NCBI RefSeq assembly: GCF_003992125.1
Contig: NZ_RQUY01000011.1
Location: forward strand, 16,507-80,506
Reading direction: 5' to 3'
Source of the DNA: Veillonella caviae
GTDB taxonomy: Bacteria; Bacillota; Negativicutes; Veillonellales; Veillonellaceae
DNA length: 64,000 nt
Shown here: in pieces, positions 1 to 9,077 of the stretch
Layout of the letters: every line of letters begins with the position of its first letter
How positions within the stretch are numbered: position 1 is the stretch's first letter
The notes under the pieces: generated by a model
What the model saw: only the letters and a program-made list of their open reading frames with translations
Databases searched by the model: none
Told to the model about the DNA's origin: nothing
Program-made: the position numbers and the translations under genes

Positions 1-618
1 AGTTATCAATTAGATACGCCGGAACGGGGTTTTTCATATATGAATGATGGTCCCCTAGATATGCGCATGGATAAGGCGGCACCATTAACAGCAGAAGCTG
101 TTATTAATGAATATGAACCACAGGATTTATTGCGAATTATTAAAGATTACGGTGAAGAACGGTGGGGCAAACGTATTGTTGATTTTATTGTAGCTGCCCG
201 TAATGATCATAGAATTACAACAACTAGTGAATTGGTGAGTATCATCAAAAAGGCAATACCTGCCAAGGCGCGTCAAGATGGTCCTCATCCGGCAAAGCGA
301 ACATTCCAAGCCATCCGTATTGAAGTAAATCGAGAGCTAGCTATTTTGCATGATAGTTTTGTAGATGCAGTAAGTATGTTAAAGCCAAATGGGAGAATCG
401 GTGTTATTACATTTCATTCTTTAGAGGATCGCATTACAAAACAAACTTTCAAAGAGTTAAGCACCTCATGTATATGTCCGCCAGAATTACCAGTATGTGT
501 ATGTCATAATAAAGCAATTATTAAAGCGAAAAATAAGGCTATTGAGCCAAGCACAGGGGAGGTAGAAGTAAATCCTCGTTCTAGAAGTGCAAAACTCAGA
601 GTGGGGATTAAATTGTAG
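1..618 (+). CDS. rsmH: 16S rRNA m4C1402 methyltransferase RsmH, 5' partial
   Basis: RsmH (MraW) N4-methylates C1402 of 16S rRNA with S-adenosylmethionine. The window opens inside the gene. The reading frame is open from base 1 and the first residues, [13 protein letters not shown], lead into the family motif DGPLDMRMD. About 205 C-terminal residues remain, so the N-terminal third, with most of the SAM-binding motifs, lies upstream. The tail includes [12 protein letters not shown] and a cysteine-rich [12 protein letters not shown] segment near the C terminus, both typical. It is the first visible gene of the dcw cluster and ends 20 bases before the ftsL-like start. Family assignment is firm; only the 5' end is missing. 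Confidence 0.96.
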   Translation, partial: SYQLDTPERGFSYMNDGPLDMRMDKAAPLTAEAVINEYEPQDLLRIIKDYGEERWGKRIVDFIVAARNDHRITTTSELVSIIKKAIPAKARQDGPHPAKRTFQAIRIEVNRELAILHDSFVDAVSMLKPNGRIGVITFHSLEDRITKQTFKELSTSCICPPELPVCVCHNKAIIKAKNKAIEPSTGEVEVNPRSRSAKLRVGIKL

Positions 619-638
619 TATTGGAAGGGGTTAAATTA

Positions 639-1043
639 ATGCTAGCGAGAAAACCTGTTGTGGGCCGCGTTAAAAGTGATGTATTGGTAGGGGCACAAAG
701 AAAAAAAGTATCTGTTAGTATTATTTTTGATTTAAGCCCAGTGATGAAACAGATTGTACAGGTGATTGCTGTACTTATTGGGTTTGTACTCATTATGATG
801 ATTATAAATGCATATACTACAAAATTAGGGTATGAAGTAGTTAAAACACAGACTGCTGTAGTACAATTAACAAAGGATAATGATACACTTGATGTAGAAG
901 TGGCATCATTAAAATCTCCAGTTCGTATTCAACAGATTGCAGTAGAACAGTTGGGGATGGTTTTGCCTGATTCTTTTGTATATAGTACTAAAAGTGCAAC
1001 TACAGAACGCAATGTACAAACGAAACAGCAAATTATAGACTAG
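639..1043 (+). CDS. ftsL: FtsL-like cell division protein
   Basis: A 134-residue bitopic membrane protein in the ftsL position between rsmH and murE. It has a basic cytoplasmic N terminus, one membrane segment at about residues 39-59 (IVQVIAVLIGFVLIMMII), then a short extracytoplasmic helix likely to form a coiled coil, ending in a conserved-looking RIQQIAVEQLGMVLP stretch. That layout matches FtsL/DivIC septum proteins, which scaffold FtsQ/DivIB and the septal synthase. The frame is open from a TTG at 621, but the ATG at 639 sits 8 bases after a GGAAGGGG ribosome site and is preferred. Sequence conservation in this family is low, so position and topology carry the call. Confidence 0.8.
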   Translation: MLARKPVVGRVKSDVLVGAQRKKVSVSIIFDLSPVMKQIVQVIAVLIGFVLIMMIINAYTTKLGYEVVKTQTAVVQLTKDNDTLDVEVASLKSPVRIQQIAVEQLGMVLPDSFVYSTKSATTERNVQTKQQIID

Positions 1044-1048
1044 CAGGC

Positions 1049-1077
1049 AAAGCAGCTCGTAGGGGCTGCTTTCATTT
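1049..1077 (+). terminator. Hairpin after ftsL
   Basis: AAGCAGC and GCTGCTT pair around an 8-base loop, followed by TTCATTT. The T-run is weak. It lies between ftsL and murE, where ftsI usually sits, and may act as a partial terminator or processing site inside the operon. Confidence 0.5.
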
Positions 1078-1099
1078 GTGTATATAGAGGAGTGATAGT

Positions 1100-2584
1100 A
1101 TGAAATCCTTAACAGATATTATTAGAACATTAGAAGTAACATCTATAATAGGACCACAAGATCTGGAAATTACAGATATAACTGCGGATTCTCGGGCGGT
1201 TACAAATTCCAGTTTATTTATTGCCTTAGATGGGGCAACTGTAGATGGACATGATTATATTGATAAAGCTGTTGCAGCAGGTGCTGTAGCGATAATTGTG
1301 TCAAAACCGGTTCAAGTTAATGATGATGTGTGTGTGATTACCGTTAAAGACACACGCGCTGCTATGATGGTAGTAGTGCCGAGTTTCTTTGATTATCCAG
1401 CTAATAAAATGCGCATGATTGGTGTAACTGGAACCAATGGTAAAACTACAACTACCCATATGATTCGTCATATTTTGAAGAATCAAGGTCATAAGGTTGG
1501 TGTTATCGGTACTGTTCATATTATGATTGGTGATACTAGTTATCCTATTCATAATACAACGCCTGATGTAGTAGATTTACAACATATACTTCATCAAATG
1601 GTAGAGGAAGGTGTTACTTATTGTGTTATGGAAGTATCATCTCATGCGTTGGCATTAGGCCGTGTGGCAGGTGTTGAATTTGACACGGCTGTATTTACTA
1701 ATTTGACGCAAGATCATTTAGATTTTCATAAAACCTTTGAGAATTATTTAGCAGCTAAATGTAAACTATTTGAACAGGTTAGCAGTTCTAATCAACATAA
1801 ATCTAATAAAGGGGCTGTCATTAATATTGATGATGCTTATGGGGAACGGGTAGTTCAAAAAACGAAGGCTCCTACTATTACATATAGTGCACAAGGAAAA
1901 GGTACATTGAATGCTAGTGATATTCAAATGTCCACTAAAATGAGTGATTATACAGTACAATATAATGGTGAAATCTATCGCGTATCTATGAATACAACGG
2001 GTTTGTTCAATGTGTATAATACATTGGCTGCCATCGGAGCTTGTTTGCAAGAAGGTATTTCTATGGAAGCGATTGACACGGCTCTTAAAACTTTTAGTGC
2101 GGTGCCTGGACGATTTGAACTTATTGAAGAAGGACAAGATTTTGCTGTTGTAGTCGATTATGCGCATACGCCAGATGGTTTAGAAAATATATTACAAACG
2201 GCACAGTCTATTAAAGAAAAACGCATTATTGTAGTGTTTGGTTGTGGTGGTGATCGCGATGCTACAAAACGTCCAATCATGGGACGTATTGCTGCAAAAT
2301 ATGGTGATATCATTTATGTAACATCCGATAATCCACGTACGGAAGATCCGATACAAATTGTAAAAGATGTAGAAGTAGGTGTGAAGGAAGCGTTGAGGGA
2401 TGGTACTAGTTATAAAGTTATTGTAGACCGTCGTGATGCTATCAATCATGCTATTGGTGCTGCAAAATCTGGGGATATTGTTATCATTGCTGGCAAGGGT
2501 CATGAAGATTATCAAATTTTAAAAGATCAAACAATTCACTTTGATGATCGTGAAGAGGCACGACGAGCTCTTAAGGAGATCTAA
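1100..2584 (+). CDS. murE: UDP-MurNAc-tripeptide synthetase MurE (meso-DAP type)
   Basis: Cytoplasmic ligase adding the third residue to UDP-MurNAc-L-Ala-D-Glu using ATP. It has 494 residues, normal for the family. The N-terminal Mur domain has DSRAVTNSSLFIAL; the central ATPase has VTGTNGKTTTTH at about residue 110; HTPDGLENIL and the glutamate-ligase domain follow. TSDNPRTEDP at about residue 408 contains DNPR, the signature of meso-diaminopimelate-adding MurE; lysine-adding enzymes have a different motif. So DAP-type peptidoglycan is expected, as in Negativicutes. The start is ATG with GAGGAGTG upstream. murF follows after a single base. Confidence 0.98.
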   Translation: MKSLTDIIRTLEVTSIIGPQDLEITDITADSRAVTNSSLFIALDGATVDGHDYIDKAVAAGAVAIIVSKPVQVNDDVCVITVKDTRAAMMVVVPSFFDYPANKMRMIGVTGTNGKTTTTHMIRHILKNQGHKVGVIGTVHIMIGDTSYPIHNTTPDVVDLQHILHQMVEEGVTYCVMEVSSHALALGRVAGVEFDTAVFTNLTQDHLDFHKTFENYLAAKCKLFEQVSSSNQHKSNKGAVINIDDAYGERVVQKTKAPTITYSAQGKGTLNASDIQMSTKMSDYTVQYNGEIYRVSMNTTGLFNVYNTLAAIGACLQEGISMEAIDTALKTFSAVPGRFELIEEGQDFAVVVDYAHTPDGLENILQTAQSIKEKRIIVVFGCGGDRDATKRPIMGRIAAKYGDIIYVTSDNPRTEDPIQIVKDVEVGVKEALRDGTSYKVIVDRRDAINHAIGAAKSGDIVIIAGKGHEDYQILKDQTIHFDDREEARRALKEI

Positions 2585-2585
2585 T

Positions 2586-3944
2586 ATGGCACAATTTACA
2601 GTTCAAGATATATTACAAGCTACTGGTGGTACTTGTACTGGAGATAATTCAATACAGTTTGCTGATGTATCTACAGATACACGTACAATTGAAGCAGACT
2701 ACTTGTTTGTAGCTTTGCGAGGGGATACCTTTGATGGTCATGATTTTATAAAAACGGCTATTGAAAAAGGTGCTATTGGTGCTATTGTAGAAAATGGACA
2801 CTCTGTAGAAGGAATCCTTTGTATTGAAGTAGAAAATACATTAAAGGCTTATCAAGACTTGGCGAATTTTCATAGACATCGTTTTAATATTCCTATCGTT
2901 GCTATTACTGGATCATCTGGTAAAACGACGACAAAAGAAATGGTGGCAGCTGTATTGAGCACAGAGTTTAATGTGCTTAAGACAGAGAAGAATTTCAATA
3001 ATGAAATTGGCTTGCCTAAAACGTTATTACAACTCACTAATGAACATGAAGCCTGTGTTGTAGAAATGGGCATGCGTGGATTAGGTCAGATTGAAGAGTT
3101 AGCACTCATTGCAGAACCAACGATTGGCATTATCACCAATGTAGGTACTAGTCATATTGAACTGCTAGGTTCAAAAGAAGCGATTGGTGAAGCCAAGGGT
3201 GAGTTGATTCGTTGTTTAGGTACGGATAGTATTTCCATTCTCAATGAGGATGATTCCTTTGTTAGTGCTATGAGTGCGATAGCGAAAGGGAAGACTATGA
3301 CCTATGGCATTCATAGTAATGCAACTATTAAAGGAAGTCATTTGCGTTATAAAAAGGATGGTATCAAGTTTACATGCAAGGCTTATGATGATGTATTTGA
3401 TGTATTTTTGCCTATGATTGGAGAGCATAATGTATACGATGCATTAGCGGCTATTGCTGCAGGTCGTGCATTAGGTGTAAAACCATCTAAAATCAAGAAA
3501 GGGCTAAGCGAATTTACAGGCACACCGATGCGTCAGGAAATCGTAGCTTTTGATGATATTGTAATTCTTAACGATGCGTATAATGCGAATCCTTCATCTA
3601 TGGCAGAGGCGATTAAAGCATTAGGTCAATTAGATGGAAAGCGCAAAATTGCCATGCTTGGAGACATGTTGGAATTAGGTGATTTTACAGAAGAAGGACA
3701 TCGTCAAATCGGTAGATTGCTTGGGGAAGAAAAATATAGTGTTTTATTTACCTTTGGTGATGCCGCTGATTTTATTGCCAAAGAAGCGAAGTTAGTAGGG
3801 CTAGAGGTGCATCGTTGTAATAGTCATTTAGAAATGGCTAATGCTTATCAGGATATCCGCGAAAAGGGCGATGTAATTTTAGTTAAAGGGTCTCGTGGGC
3901 TTCGTATGGAGCGTGTTGTTGACGAATTGAAAGACCGTGAATAG
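2586..3944 (+). CDS. murF: UDP-MurNAc-pentapeptide synthetase MurF
   Basis: Adds D-Ala-D-Ala to UDP-MurNAc-tripeptide, the last cytoplasmic ligase step before MraY. The P-loop ITGSSGKTTTKE is at about residue 114, and NDAYNANPSSM with the C-terminal KGSRGLRMERVVDEL are family hallmarks. The frame is open from 2541, but the ATG at 2586 follows AAGGAGAT and directly abuts the murE stop, giving 452 residues, the usual length. It uses the D-Ala-D-Ala made by Ddl, encoded further along the same cluster. Tight murE-murF spacing suggests translational coupling. Confidence 0.97.
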   Translation: MAQFTVQDILQATGGTCTGDNSIQFADVSTDTRTIEADYLFVALRGDTFDGHDFIKTAIEKGAIGAIVENGHSVEGILCIEVENTLKAYQDLANFHRHRFNIPIVAITGSSGKTTTKEMVAAVLSTEFNVLKTEKNFNNEIGLPKTLLQLTNEHEACVVEMGMRGLGQIEELALIAEPTIGIITNVGTSHIELLGSKEAIGEAKGELIRCLGTDSISILNEDDSFVSAMSAIAKGKTMTYGIHSNATIKGSHLRYKKDGIKFTCKAYDDVFDVFLPMIGEHNVYDALAAIAAGRALGVKPSKIKKGLSEFTGTPMRQEIVAFDDIVILNDAYNANPSSMAEAIKALGQLDGKRKIAMLGDMLELGDFTEEGHRQIGRLLGEEKYSVLFTFGDAADFIAKEAKLVGLEVHRCNSHLEMANAYQDIREKGDVILVKGSRGLRMERVVDELKDRE

Positions 3945-3954
3945 AAGGGAGAAT

Positions 3955-3985
3955 CGGCTAGTATTACTAGCCGTATTTGACTTTA
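3955..3985 (+). terminator. Hairpin between murF and mraY
   Basis: CGGCTAGT and ACTAGCCG form a perfect 8-bp stem with a 3-base ATT loop, followed by TATTTGACTTTATTT. The tract after the stem is only moderately T-rich, so this may attenuate rather than stop transcription into mraY. Confidence 0.5.
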
Positions 3986-4005
3986 TTTATGAATAGGGGA
4001 GAGTT

Positions 4006-4992
4006 ATGATTTATCACATTCTATTAGCCTTTGTAGCAACATTTATATTGACGTGCATTTTAGGAAAACTAGGGATTCCCGTGCTGAAATCGCTTCATGC
4101 ACAACAAAGCATTCGAGAAGAAGGACCAGAAAGTCATCAAGCAAAAGCTGGCACACCGACTATGGGTGGGGCTTTTATGATGATTGCTTTAACTCTTGGT
4201 GTGGCTATTTTTGCACCATGGAATGTAGCCACAGGCATGATTTTATTTTTAACATTAGGTCATTGTTTATTAGGATTTTTTGATGATTTTGTGAAAGCGG
4301 TTAAAAAGCGTAATCTAGGATTAACGGCGAAGCAAAAATTATTAGGACAATTTATTTTGGCGGCTATTTTCTGCTATTGCTTAACAGAAATTATGGTTAT
4401 TCCTACAACATTATGGATCCCTGTGGTAGACACTTATGTAGATCTTGGTATTGCCTATTATGTGTTAACTTTTTTAGTGATTGTAGCTACATCAAATGCG
4501 GTTAATTTGACAGATGGGCTTGATGGGTTAGCGTCCGGCACCTCTGCAATAGCAGCTATTGCTTTTTCTGTCATTGGTTTAATGTTTAGCTCCTCTACTA
4601 ATGCTATGGCTGCTGAAAGCATAGCTTATTTTGGTGCTATGGTAACTGCTGTATGTTTAGGTTTTTTGGTGTTTAATACCAATCCTGCTAAAGTATTTAT
4701 GGGGGATACAGGTTCTCTTGCATTAGGAGCAGCATTTGCGGGCATGGCTATTTTAACGAAAACAGAATTATTACTCGTTATTATTGGTGGTATTTTCGTT
4801 ATGGAAGCTTTATCGGTAGTGATTCAAGTGATTTCTTTCAAAACACGTGGTGTAAGAGTGTTTAAAATGAGCCCTATACATCATCATTTTGAATTATTAG
4901 GTTGGTCGGAACAAACTGTAGTTAATCGCTTTTGGTTTGGCGGTGCTGTACTAGCTATTCTTGGAGTTCTGTTAGCTACTGTCTCCATGTAA
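4006..4992 (+). CDS. mraY: Phospho-MurNAc-pentapeptide transferase MraY
   Basis: Integral membrane enzyme that moves phospho-MurNAc-pentapeptide onto undecaprenyl phosphate to make lipid I. It has 328 residues and about ten membrane segments. Signature motifs are LGFFDDFVKAVKKRNLGL (Mg-binding aspartates), NAVNLTDGLDGLASG, NPAKVFMGDTGSLALG and SPIHHHFELLGW. Slightly shorter than the E. coli enzyme, typical for Firmicutes. A 200-base non-coding gap separates it from murD, where many clusters place ftsW or another gene. Confidence 0.97.
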   Translation: MIYHILLAFVATFILTCILGKLGIPVLKSLHAQQSIREEGPESHQAKAGTPTMGGAFMMIALTLGVAIFAPWNVATGMILFLTLGHCLLGFFDDFVKAVKKRNLGLTAKQKLLGQFILAAIFCYCLTEIMVIPTTLWIPVVDTYVDLGIAYYVLTFLVIVATSNAVNLTDGLDGLASGTSAIAAIAFSVIGLMFSSSTNAMAAESIAYFGAMVTAVCLGFLVFNTNPAKVFMGDTGSLALGAAFAGMAILTKTELLLVIIGGIFVMEALSVVIQVISFKTRGVRVFKMSPIHHHFELLGWSEQTVVNRFWFGGAVLAILGVLLATVSM

Positions 4993-5175
4993 ATGTAATA
5001 ATATTTGGTGTAGTGTAAAAGTATTAAATGAGATAATAATTTACATTATCTGTGAGCTACAGTATTTTATATCATATAGAAAATATAAAAATTAAATAGA
5101 TAATGTAGGTTTTATAGGGGAACGTCTTAACTTGTAAGGCATTTAATGGTATTCTTATAAGATAAGATATTTTAG

Positions 5176-5181
5176 TATAAT
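5176..5181 (+). promoter_or_regulatory. Candidate -10 element before murD
   Basis: TATAAT lies 20 bases before the murD ATG, at the end of the only long gap inside the dcw cluster. The hexamer at the expected -35 distance (TCTTAT) is poor, so this is a candidate only. It would let murD-murG-murC-ddl-ftsQ be transcribed separately from murE-murF-mraY. Confidence 0.35.
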
Positions 5182-5200
5182 GAATAATTAGGTGATATAC

Positions 5201-6565
5201 ATGGAGTATAGCGGTAAACACATACTTGTACTTGGTGCTGGATCTAGTGGCATCGGTGCATCTTGGGTATTAAGACAATTGCAAGCACAGGTTGTGCTAA
5301 ACGATTATAAAGAGGTTCAATTTGAAACGGTTATAAAACATCGTTTAGAAGAAGCTGGTGTTACGATTATTACAGGACGTCAAGATAATGATTTATTAGA
5401 TGGCGTAGACAGGATTGTTATTTCTCCCGGTATTGCTTTATCTATACCTATTGTTCAAGAAGCGTTGCGCCGTAATATTGAGGTAGTTAGTGAAGTCGAA
5501 CTAGCCTATGATATTTGTAAATCTCCAATTCTTGGGATTACTGGTACGAATGGGAAAACGACGACAACAACATTGTTAACAGCTGTGATGACGGCTACTG
5601 GATTACCTGTTAAAGTAGGAGGGAATATTGGGGATTCTCTTAGTGAAATGGCTTACTATATGCCTGAAGGTGGTTATTTAGTAGCTGAGTTGTCTAGTTA
5701 TCAATTAGAAACTATTAAAAATTTCCGTCCTCTTGGTGCTATTGTTCTCAATATTACGCCAGATCACTTGGCGAGACATAAAACGATGGAAAACTATATA
5801 GCTGCCAAAGAGCGCATTTTTATGAATCAACATGATACTGATTTTGTGGTTCTCAATGCAGACGATAGTATTGTAGAGGAAATGGCAGAAAGAGCTGGCG
5901 CACAAGTATTAATGATTAGCCAACATGAAACTGTTACAAATGGTGCACATTATAGAAATGGTGTGTGTTATGGTGTTAAGGATGGCGTTGAAGAGGCCAT
6001 TATTGATAATGCATCTATCCACATTAGAGGGGCTCATAATATTGAAAATATTTTAGCCGTTATTGCGTTATCCTATGCTTTAGGTGTTAGCAAAGACATT
6101 ATTAAAAGTGTAATTAGTGACTTTAATGGTGTTGAACATCGACTTGAAAAAGTGGCTACTATACATGATGTTACATTCTATAATGATTCTAAGGCTACTA
6201 ACACTGATTCTGTAATTAAGGCTTTAGATGCATTTGATAAAAAAGTGATACTATTGGCTGGTGGTCATGATAAAATGACGCCTTTAGAAGATTTTATGAG
6301 TGTTGTCAAAGACCGTACAGAGCATGTTGTTTTTATGGGGGAAGCGGCAGAACGATTTGAATCGGTGGCTAAAACAATGGGGGTTGATCATATTCGACGT
6401 GCTCATTCTATGGAAGAAGCCGTAAATATAGGTTATGAATTAGCTGAACCGGGAGATATTGTATTGTTATCTCCTGCCTGTTCTAGTTTTGATTGGTATA
6501 GTTGCTTTGAAGAACGTGGTGATGATTTTAAACATTGGGTTCATGTATTAGAGGAAAGGAGCTAA
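5201..6565 (+). CDS. murD: UDP-MurNAc-L-alanine:D-glutamate ligase MurD
   Basis: Adds D-glutamate to UDP-MurNAc-L-Ala in the cytoplasm. The N-terminal nucleotide-binding motif LVLGAGSSGIGASW, the P-loop GITGTNGKTTTTT at about residue 112, NITPDHLARH, FYNDSKATN and LLSPACSSFDW are all MurD hallmarks. A GTG at 5192 is in frame, but the ATG at 5201 has AGGTG at a suitable distance and gives the usual N terminus (454 residues). murG begins 4 bases after its stop. Confidence 0.97.
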   Translation: MEYSGKHILVLGAGSSGIGASWVLRQLQAQVVLNDYKEVQFETVIKHRLEEAGVTIITGRQDNDLLDGVDRIVISPGIALSIPIVQEALRRNIEVVSEVELAYDICKSPILGITGTNGKTTTTTLLTAVMTATGLPVKVGGNIGDSLSEMAYYMPEGGYLVAELSSYQLETIKNFRPLGAIVLNITPDHLARHKTMENYIAAKERIFMNQHDTDFVVLNADDSIVEEMAERAGAQVLMISQHETVTNGAHYRNGVCYGVKDGVEEAIIDNASIHIRGAHNIENILAVIALSYALGVSKDIIKSVISDFNGVEHRLEKVATIHDVTFYNDSKATNTDSVIKALDAFDKKVILLAGGHDKMTPLEDFMSVVKDRTEHVVFMGEAAERFESVAKTMGVDHIRRAHSMEEAVNIGYELAEPGDIVLLSPACSSFDWYSCFEERGDDFKHWVHVLEERS

Positions 6566-6569
6566 GGTT

Positions 6570-7679
6570 GTGAAGCGAATCATTATTTCTGGTGGTGGTA
6601 CCGGAGGGCATATTTATCCTGCCATTACGATTTACAAGGAAATCATGAAACTACAGCCTGATGCAGAGGTTCTCTATGTAGGCACAGCACATGGACTAGA
6701 AGCTGATTTGGTGCCTAAAGAAGGAATCGACTTTGTTACTATTCCGGTACAGGGGTTACAGCGTAAATTATCATTTGGTACATTGGTAACACTAGGCAAA
6801 ACTGCATGGTCTTTGGTGAAAGCAAATAAAATTATTTCTGATTTTAAACCAGATGTTGTGATTGGTACAGGTGGTTATGTATGTGGTCCTATTTTAATGG
6901 CTGCTGCATTGCGTCATATTCCAACTATTATTCAAGAACAAAATGTTATTCCTGGTATTACCAATAAATTATTAAGCCGTTTTGTAGATGTTGTAGCCGT
7001 TGGTTATGAAGAGGCGGTAAAATCCTTTGGGAAAGCAAAACGCGTAGTGTACACTGGTAACCCTGTGCGTCCAGAAGTGTTAGTTGATTCAAGAGAAGAT
7101 GGCCGACAGTATTTTGATGTATCCAACGATATATTTACAGTCCTTATCGCTGGAGGATCACGTGGTGCTCGCACCATTAATACGGCTATGGTAGATGTAC
7201 ATAATTATTTTAAAGGACGTAATGATATTAAATTAATTCATATTACTGGAAGTGGAGAATATAAATCTGTCCTTCAGAAATTAGGCATTCAAGATGGTGA
7301 AAAATTAGGAAATTCGTCGTTAATTTTGCCTTATTTACATGATATGCCAAAAGCATTAGCTGCAGCAGATTTAGCGGTATTTCGTTCTGGTGCTATTGGT
7401 TTGGCGGAATTAGCAGTACGCGGTATTCCATCTATACTTATACCATATCCTTATGCGGCAGAAGATCATCAAACATATAATGCTCGTATTTTTGTTCATG
7501 AAGGGGCATCTCATATGATTGTTGATAAAGTACTGACGGGCCATGATTTAATCGGTGAAATTGAAATGTTTATGGATAATCGCAAATTATTAGAGCAAAT
7601 GGGGAATTGTGCGTTGCATTTAGGTAAGCCAAATGCGGCTCACGATATTGCTACTCTCGCTATATCCATAGCTAAATAA
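6570..7679 (+). CDS. murG: Lipid II synthase MurG (GlcNAc transferase)
   Basis: Peripheral membrane glycosyltransferase making lipid II by moving GlcNAc from UDP-GlcNAc onto lipid I. It has 369 residues in two Rossmann domains. The GGGTGGHIYPAI loop is at about residue 7, IGTGGYVCGP at about residue 91, and the donor-site segment RSGAIGLAELAVRGIPSILIPYPYAAEDHQ in the second half. The start is GTG at 6570 after GAGGAAAGGA; no nearby ATG is better placed. ftsW, often just before murG, is absent here. Confidence 0.97.
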   Translation: MKRIIISGGGTGGHIYPAITIYKEIMKLQPDAEVLYVGTAHGLEADLVPKEGIDFVTIPVQGLQRKLSFGTLVTLGKTAWSLVKANKIISDFKPDVVIGTGGYVCGPILMAAALRHIPTIIQEQNVIPGITNKLLSRFVDVVAVGYEEAVKSFGKAKRVVYTGNPVRPEVLVDSREDGRQYFDVSNDIFTVLIAGGSRGARTINTAMVDVHNYFKGRNDIKLIHITGSGEYKSVLQKLGIQDGEKLGNSSLILPYLHDMPKALAAADLAVFRSGAIGLAELAVRGIPSILIPYPYAAEDHQTYNARIFVHEGASHMIVDKVLTGHDLIGEIEMFMDNRKLLEQMGNCALHLGKPNAAHDIATLAISIAK

Positions 7680-7694
7680 GTAAGGAGTGTTAAT

Positions 7695-9077
7695 ATGTTA
7701 GACGGTATTCGTAAGGTCCATCTTATCGGTATTGGTGGTTCCGGTATGCGGGCTATTGCCAATATTTTGATTTTAAAAGGTTTTGATGTATCTGGCTCTG
7801 ATGTGAAAGAATCGGATGTTATTAATACATTTAGAGATATGGGAGCTACTATTCATATCGGTCATGATGCATCTTATGTAAACGGCGTTGATGCGGTGGT
7901 TCGTTCTACTGCTATTCGCGAAGATAATCCAGAAATAGTAGCGGCCAAAGAACAAGGTATTGCTATTTTGCATCGTTCCGATATTGTAAAAGCTGTATTA
8001 GATGTAACAAATGGGATTGCTGTAGCTGGGGCACATGGTAAAACATCGACTACTTCCATGATTGGGCAAATCCTTGTAGAGGGTTGTTTGGATCCAACAG
8101 TGATTATCGGTGGCGAAGTAGATTATCTAAAAGGTAGTAGTTGTCTTGGTAAAGGTGAATATTCTGTTGTGGAAGCAGATGAAAGTGATGGATCTTTCTT
8201 AAAATTAAAGCCTCATACTATTGTGATTACTAATATTGAAGATGATCACATGGATTATTACAAAAACATGGATAATTTACTCCATGCATTCTGTGAATTT
8301 GTAGAAAACTTGCCAATGGATGGTAAGGCTGTCGTATGTGGTGATAATGACCATATTCAGTATGTAATGACCAAGGTGAAACGTAATTTTGTCACCTATG
8401 GCTTAGAAGAGTCCAATGATTATGTAGCTAAAAACATTCATTACGAAGATAGTTCTTTAGTCTATGATATATTCCACAAGGGCAGTAATCTAGGGCGTAT
8501 TCGTTTGCGAGTGCCTGGTAATCACAATGTGCTTAACTCTTTAGCTGCTTTCATCGTGGCTTACGAAGCATGTGAGTTGCCAGTAACAACTATAGCGAAA
8601 GGCTTAGGTAAATTTGTTGGTGCTAAGCGTCGGTTTGAAACAAAAGGTCATGTAGCGGGTGTATGGGTGGTAGATGATTATGCTCATCATCCTACAGAAA
8701 TTAAGGCTACTTTAAAAGCGGCTAAGGAATTAGAAAAGCACCGCGTTATTTGTGTATTCCAACCGCATCGATATTCTCGTACTTTCTTATTAAAGAATGA
8801 ATTTGCTACTGCTTTCACCAGTGCTGACGAAATTTATATGACGAATATTTATAGTTCTGGTGAAGATCCAATTTCAGGTATTGATGGACAAACGATTCCA
8901 ACGGCCATTGAATCTGCTACTGGTCATCATGTAAATTATGTAGATGATGTCAATGATTTACCACAAGTGTTAGCAAAAGTAGTACGTCCAAATGACTTAG
9001 TTATTACTATGGGGGCGGGTTCTATTAATCAATATGGACCTAAATTATTAGCATTATTGGAAGAAGGTTTACAATGA
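7695..9077 (+). CDS. murC: UDP-MurNAc:L-alanine ligase MurC
   Basis: First of the four Mur ligases, adding L-Ala to UDP-MurNAc. It has 460 residues. HLIGIGGSGMRAIA at the N terminus binds UDP, AVAGAHGKTSTTSMIG at about residue 111 is the P-loop, and VDDYAHHPTEI and FQPHRYSRT are diagnostic of MurC against other Mur ligases. The start is ATG 7695 after AAGGAGTG. Its stop overlaps the ddl start by 4 bases (ATGA), a sign of coupled translation. No murB follows it. Confidence 0.98.
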   Translation: MLDGIRKVHLIGIGGSGMRAIANILILKGFDVSGSDVKESDVINTFRDMGATIHIGHDASYVNGVDAVVRSTAIREDNPEIVAAKEQGIAILHRSDIVKAVLDVTNGIAVAGAHGKTSTTSMIGQILVEGCLDPTVIIGGEVDYLKGSSCLGKGEYSVVEADESDGSFLKLKPHTIVITNIEDDHMDYYKNMDNLLHAFCEFVENLPMDGKAVVCGDNDHIQYVMTKVKRNFVTYGLEESNDYVAKNIHYEDSSLVYDIFHKGSNLGRIRLRVPGNHNVLNSLAAFIVAYEACELPVTTIAKGLGKFVGAKRRFETKGHVAGVWVVDDYAHHPTEIKATLKAAKELEKHRVICVFQPHRYSRTFLLKNEFATAFTSADEIYMTNIYSSGEDPISGIDGQTIPTAIESATGHHVNYVDDVNDLPQVLAKVVRPNDLVITMGAGSINQYGPKLLALLEEGLQ

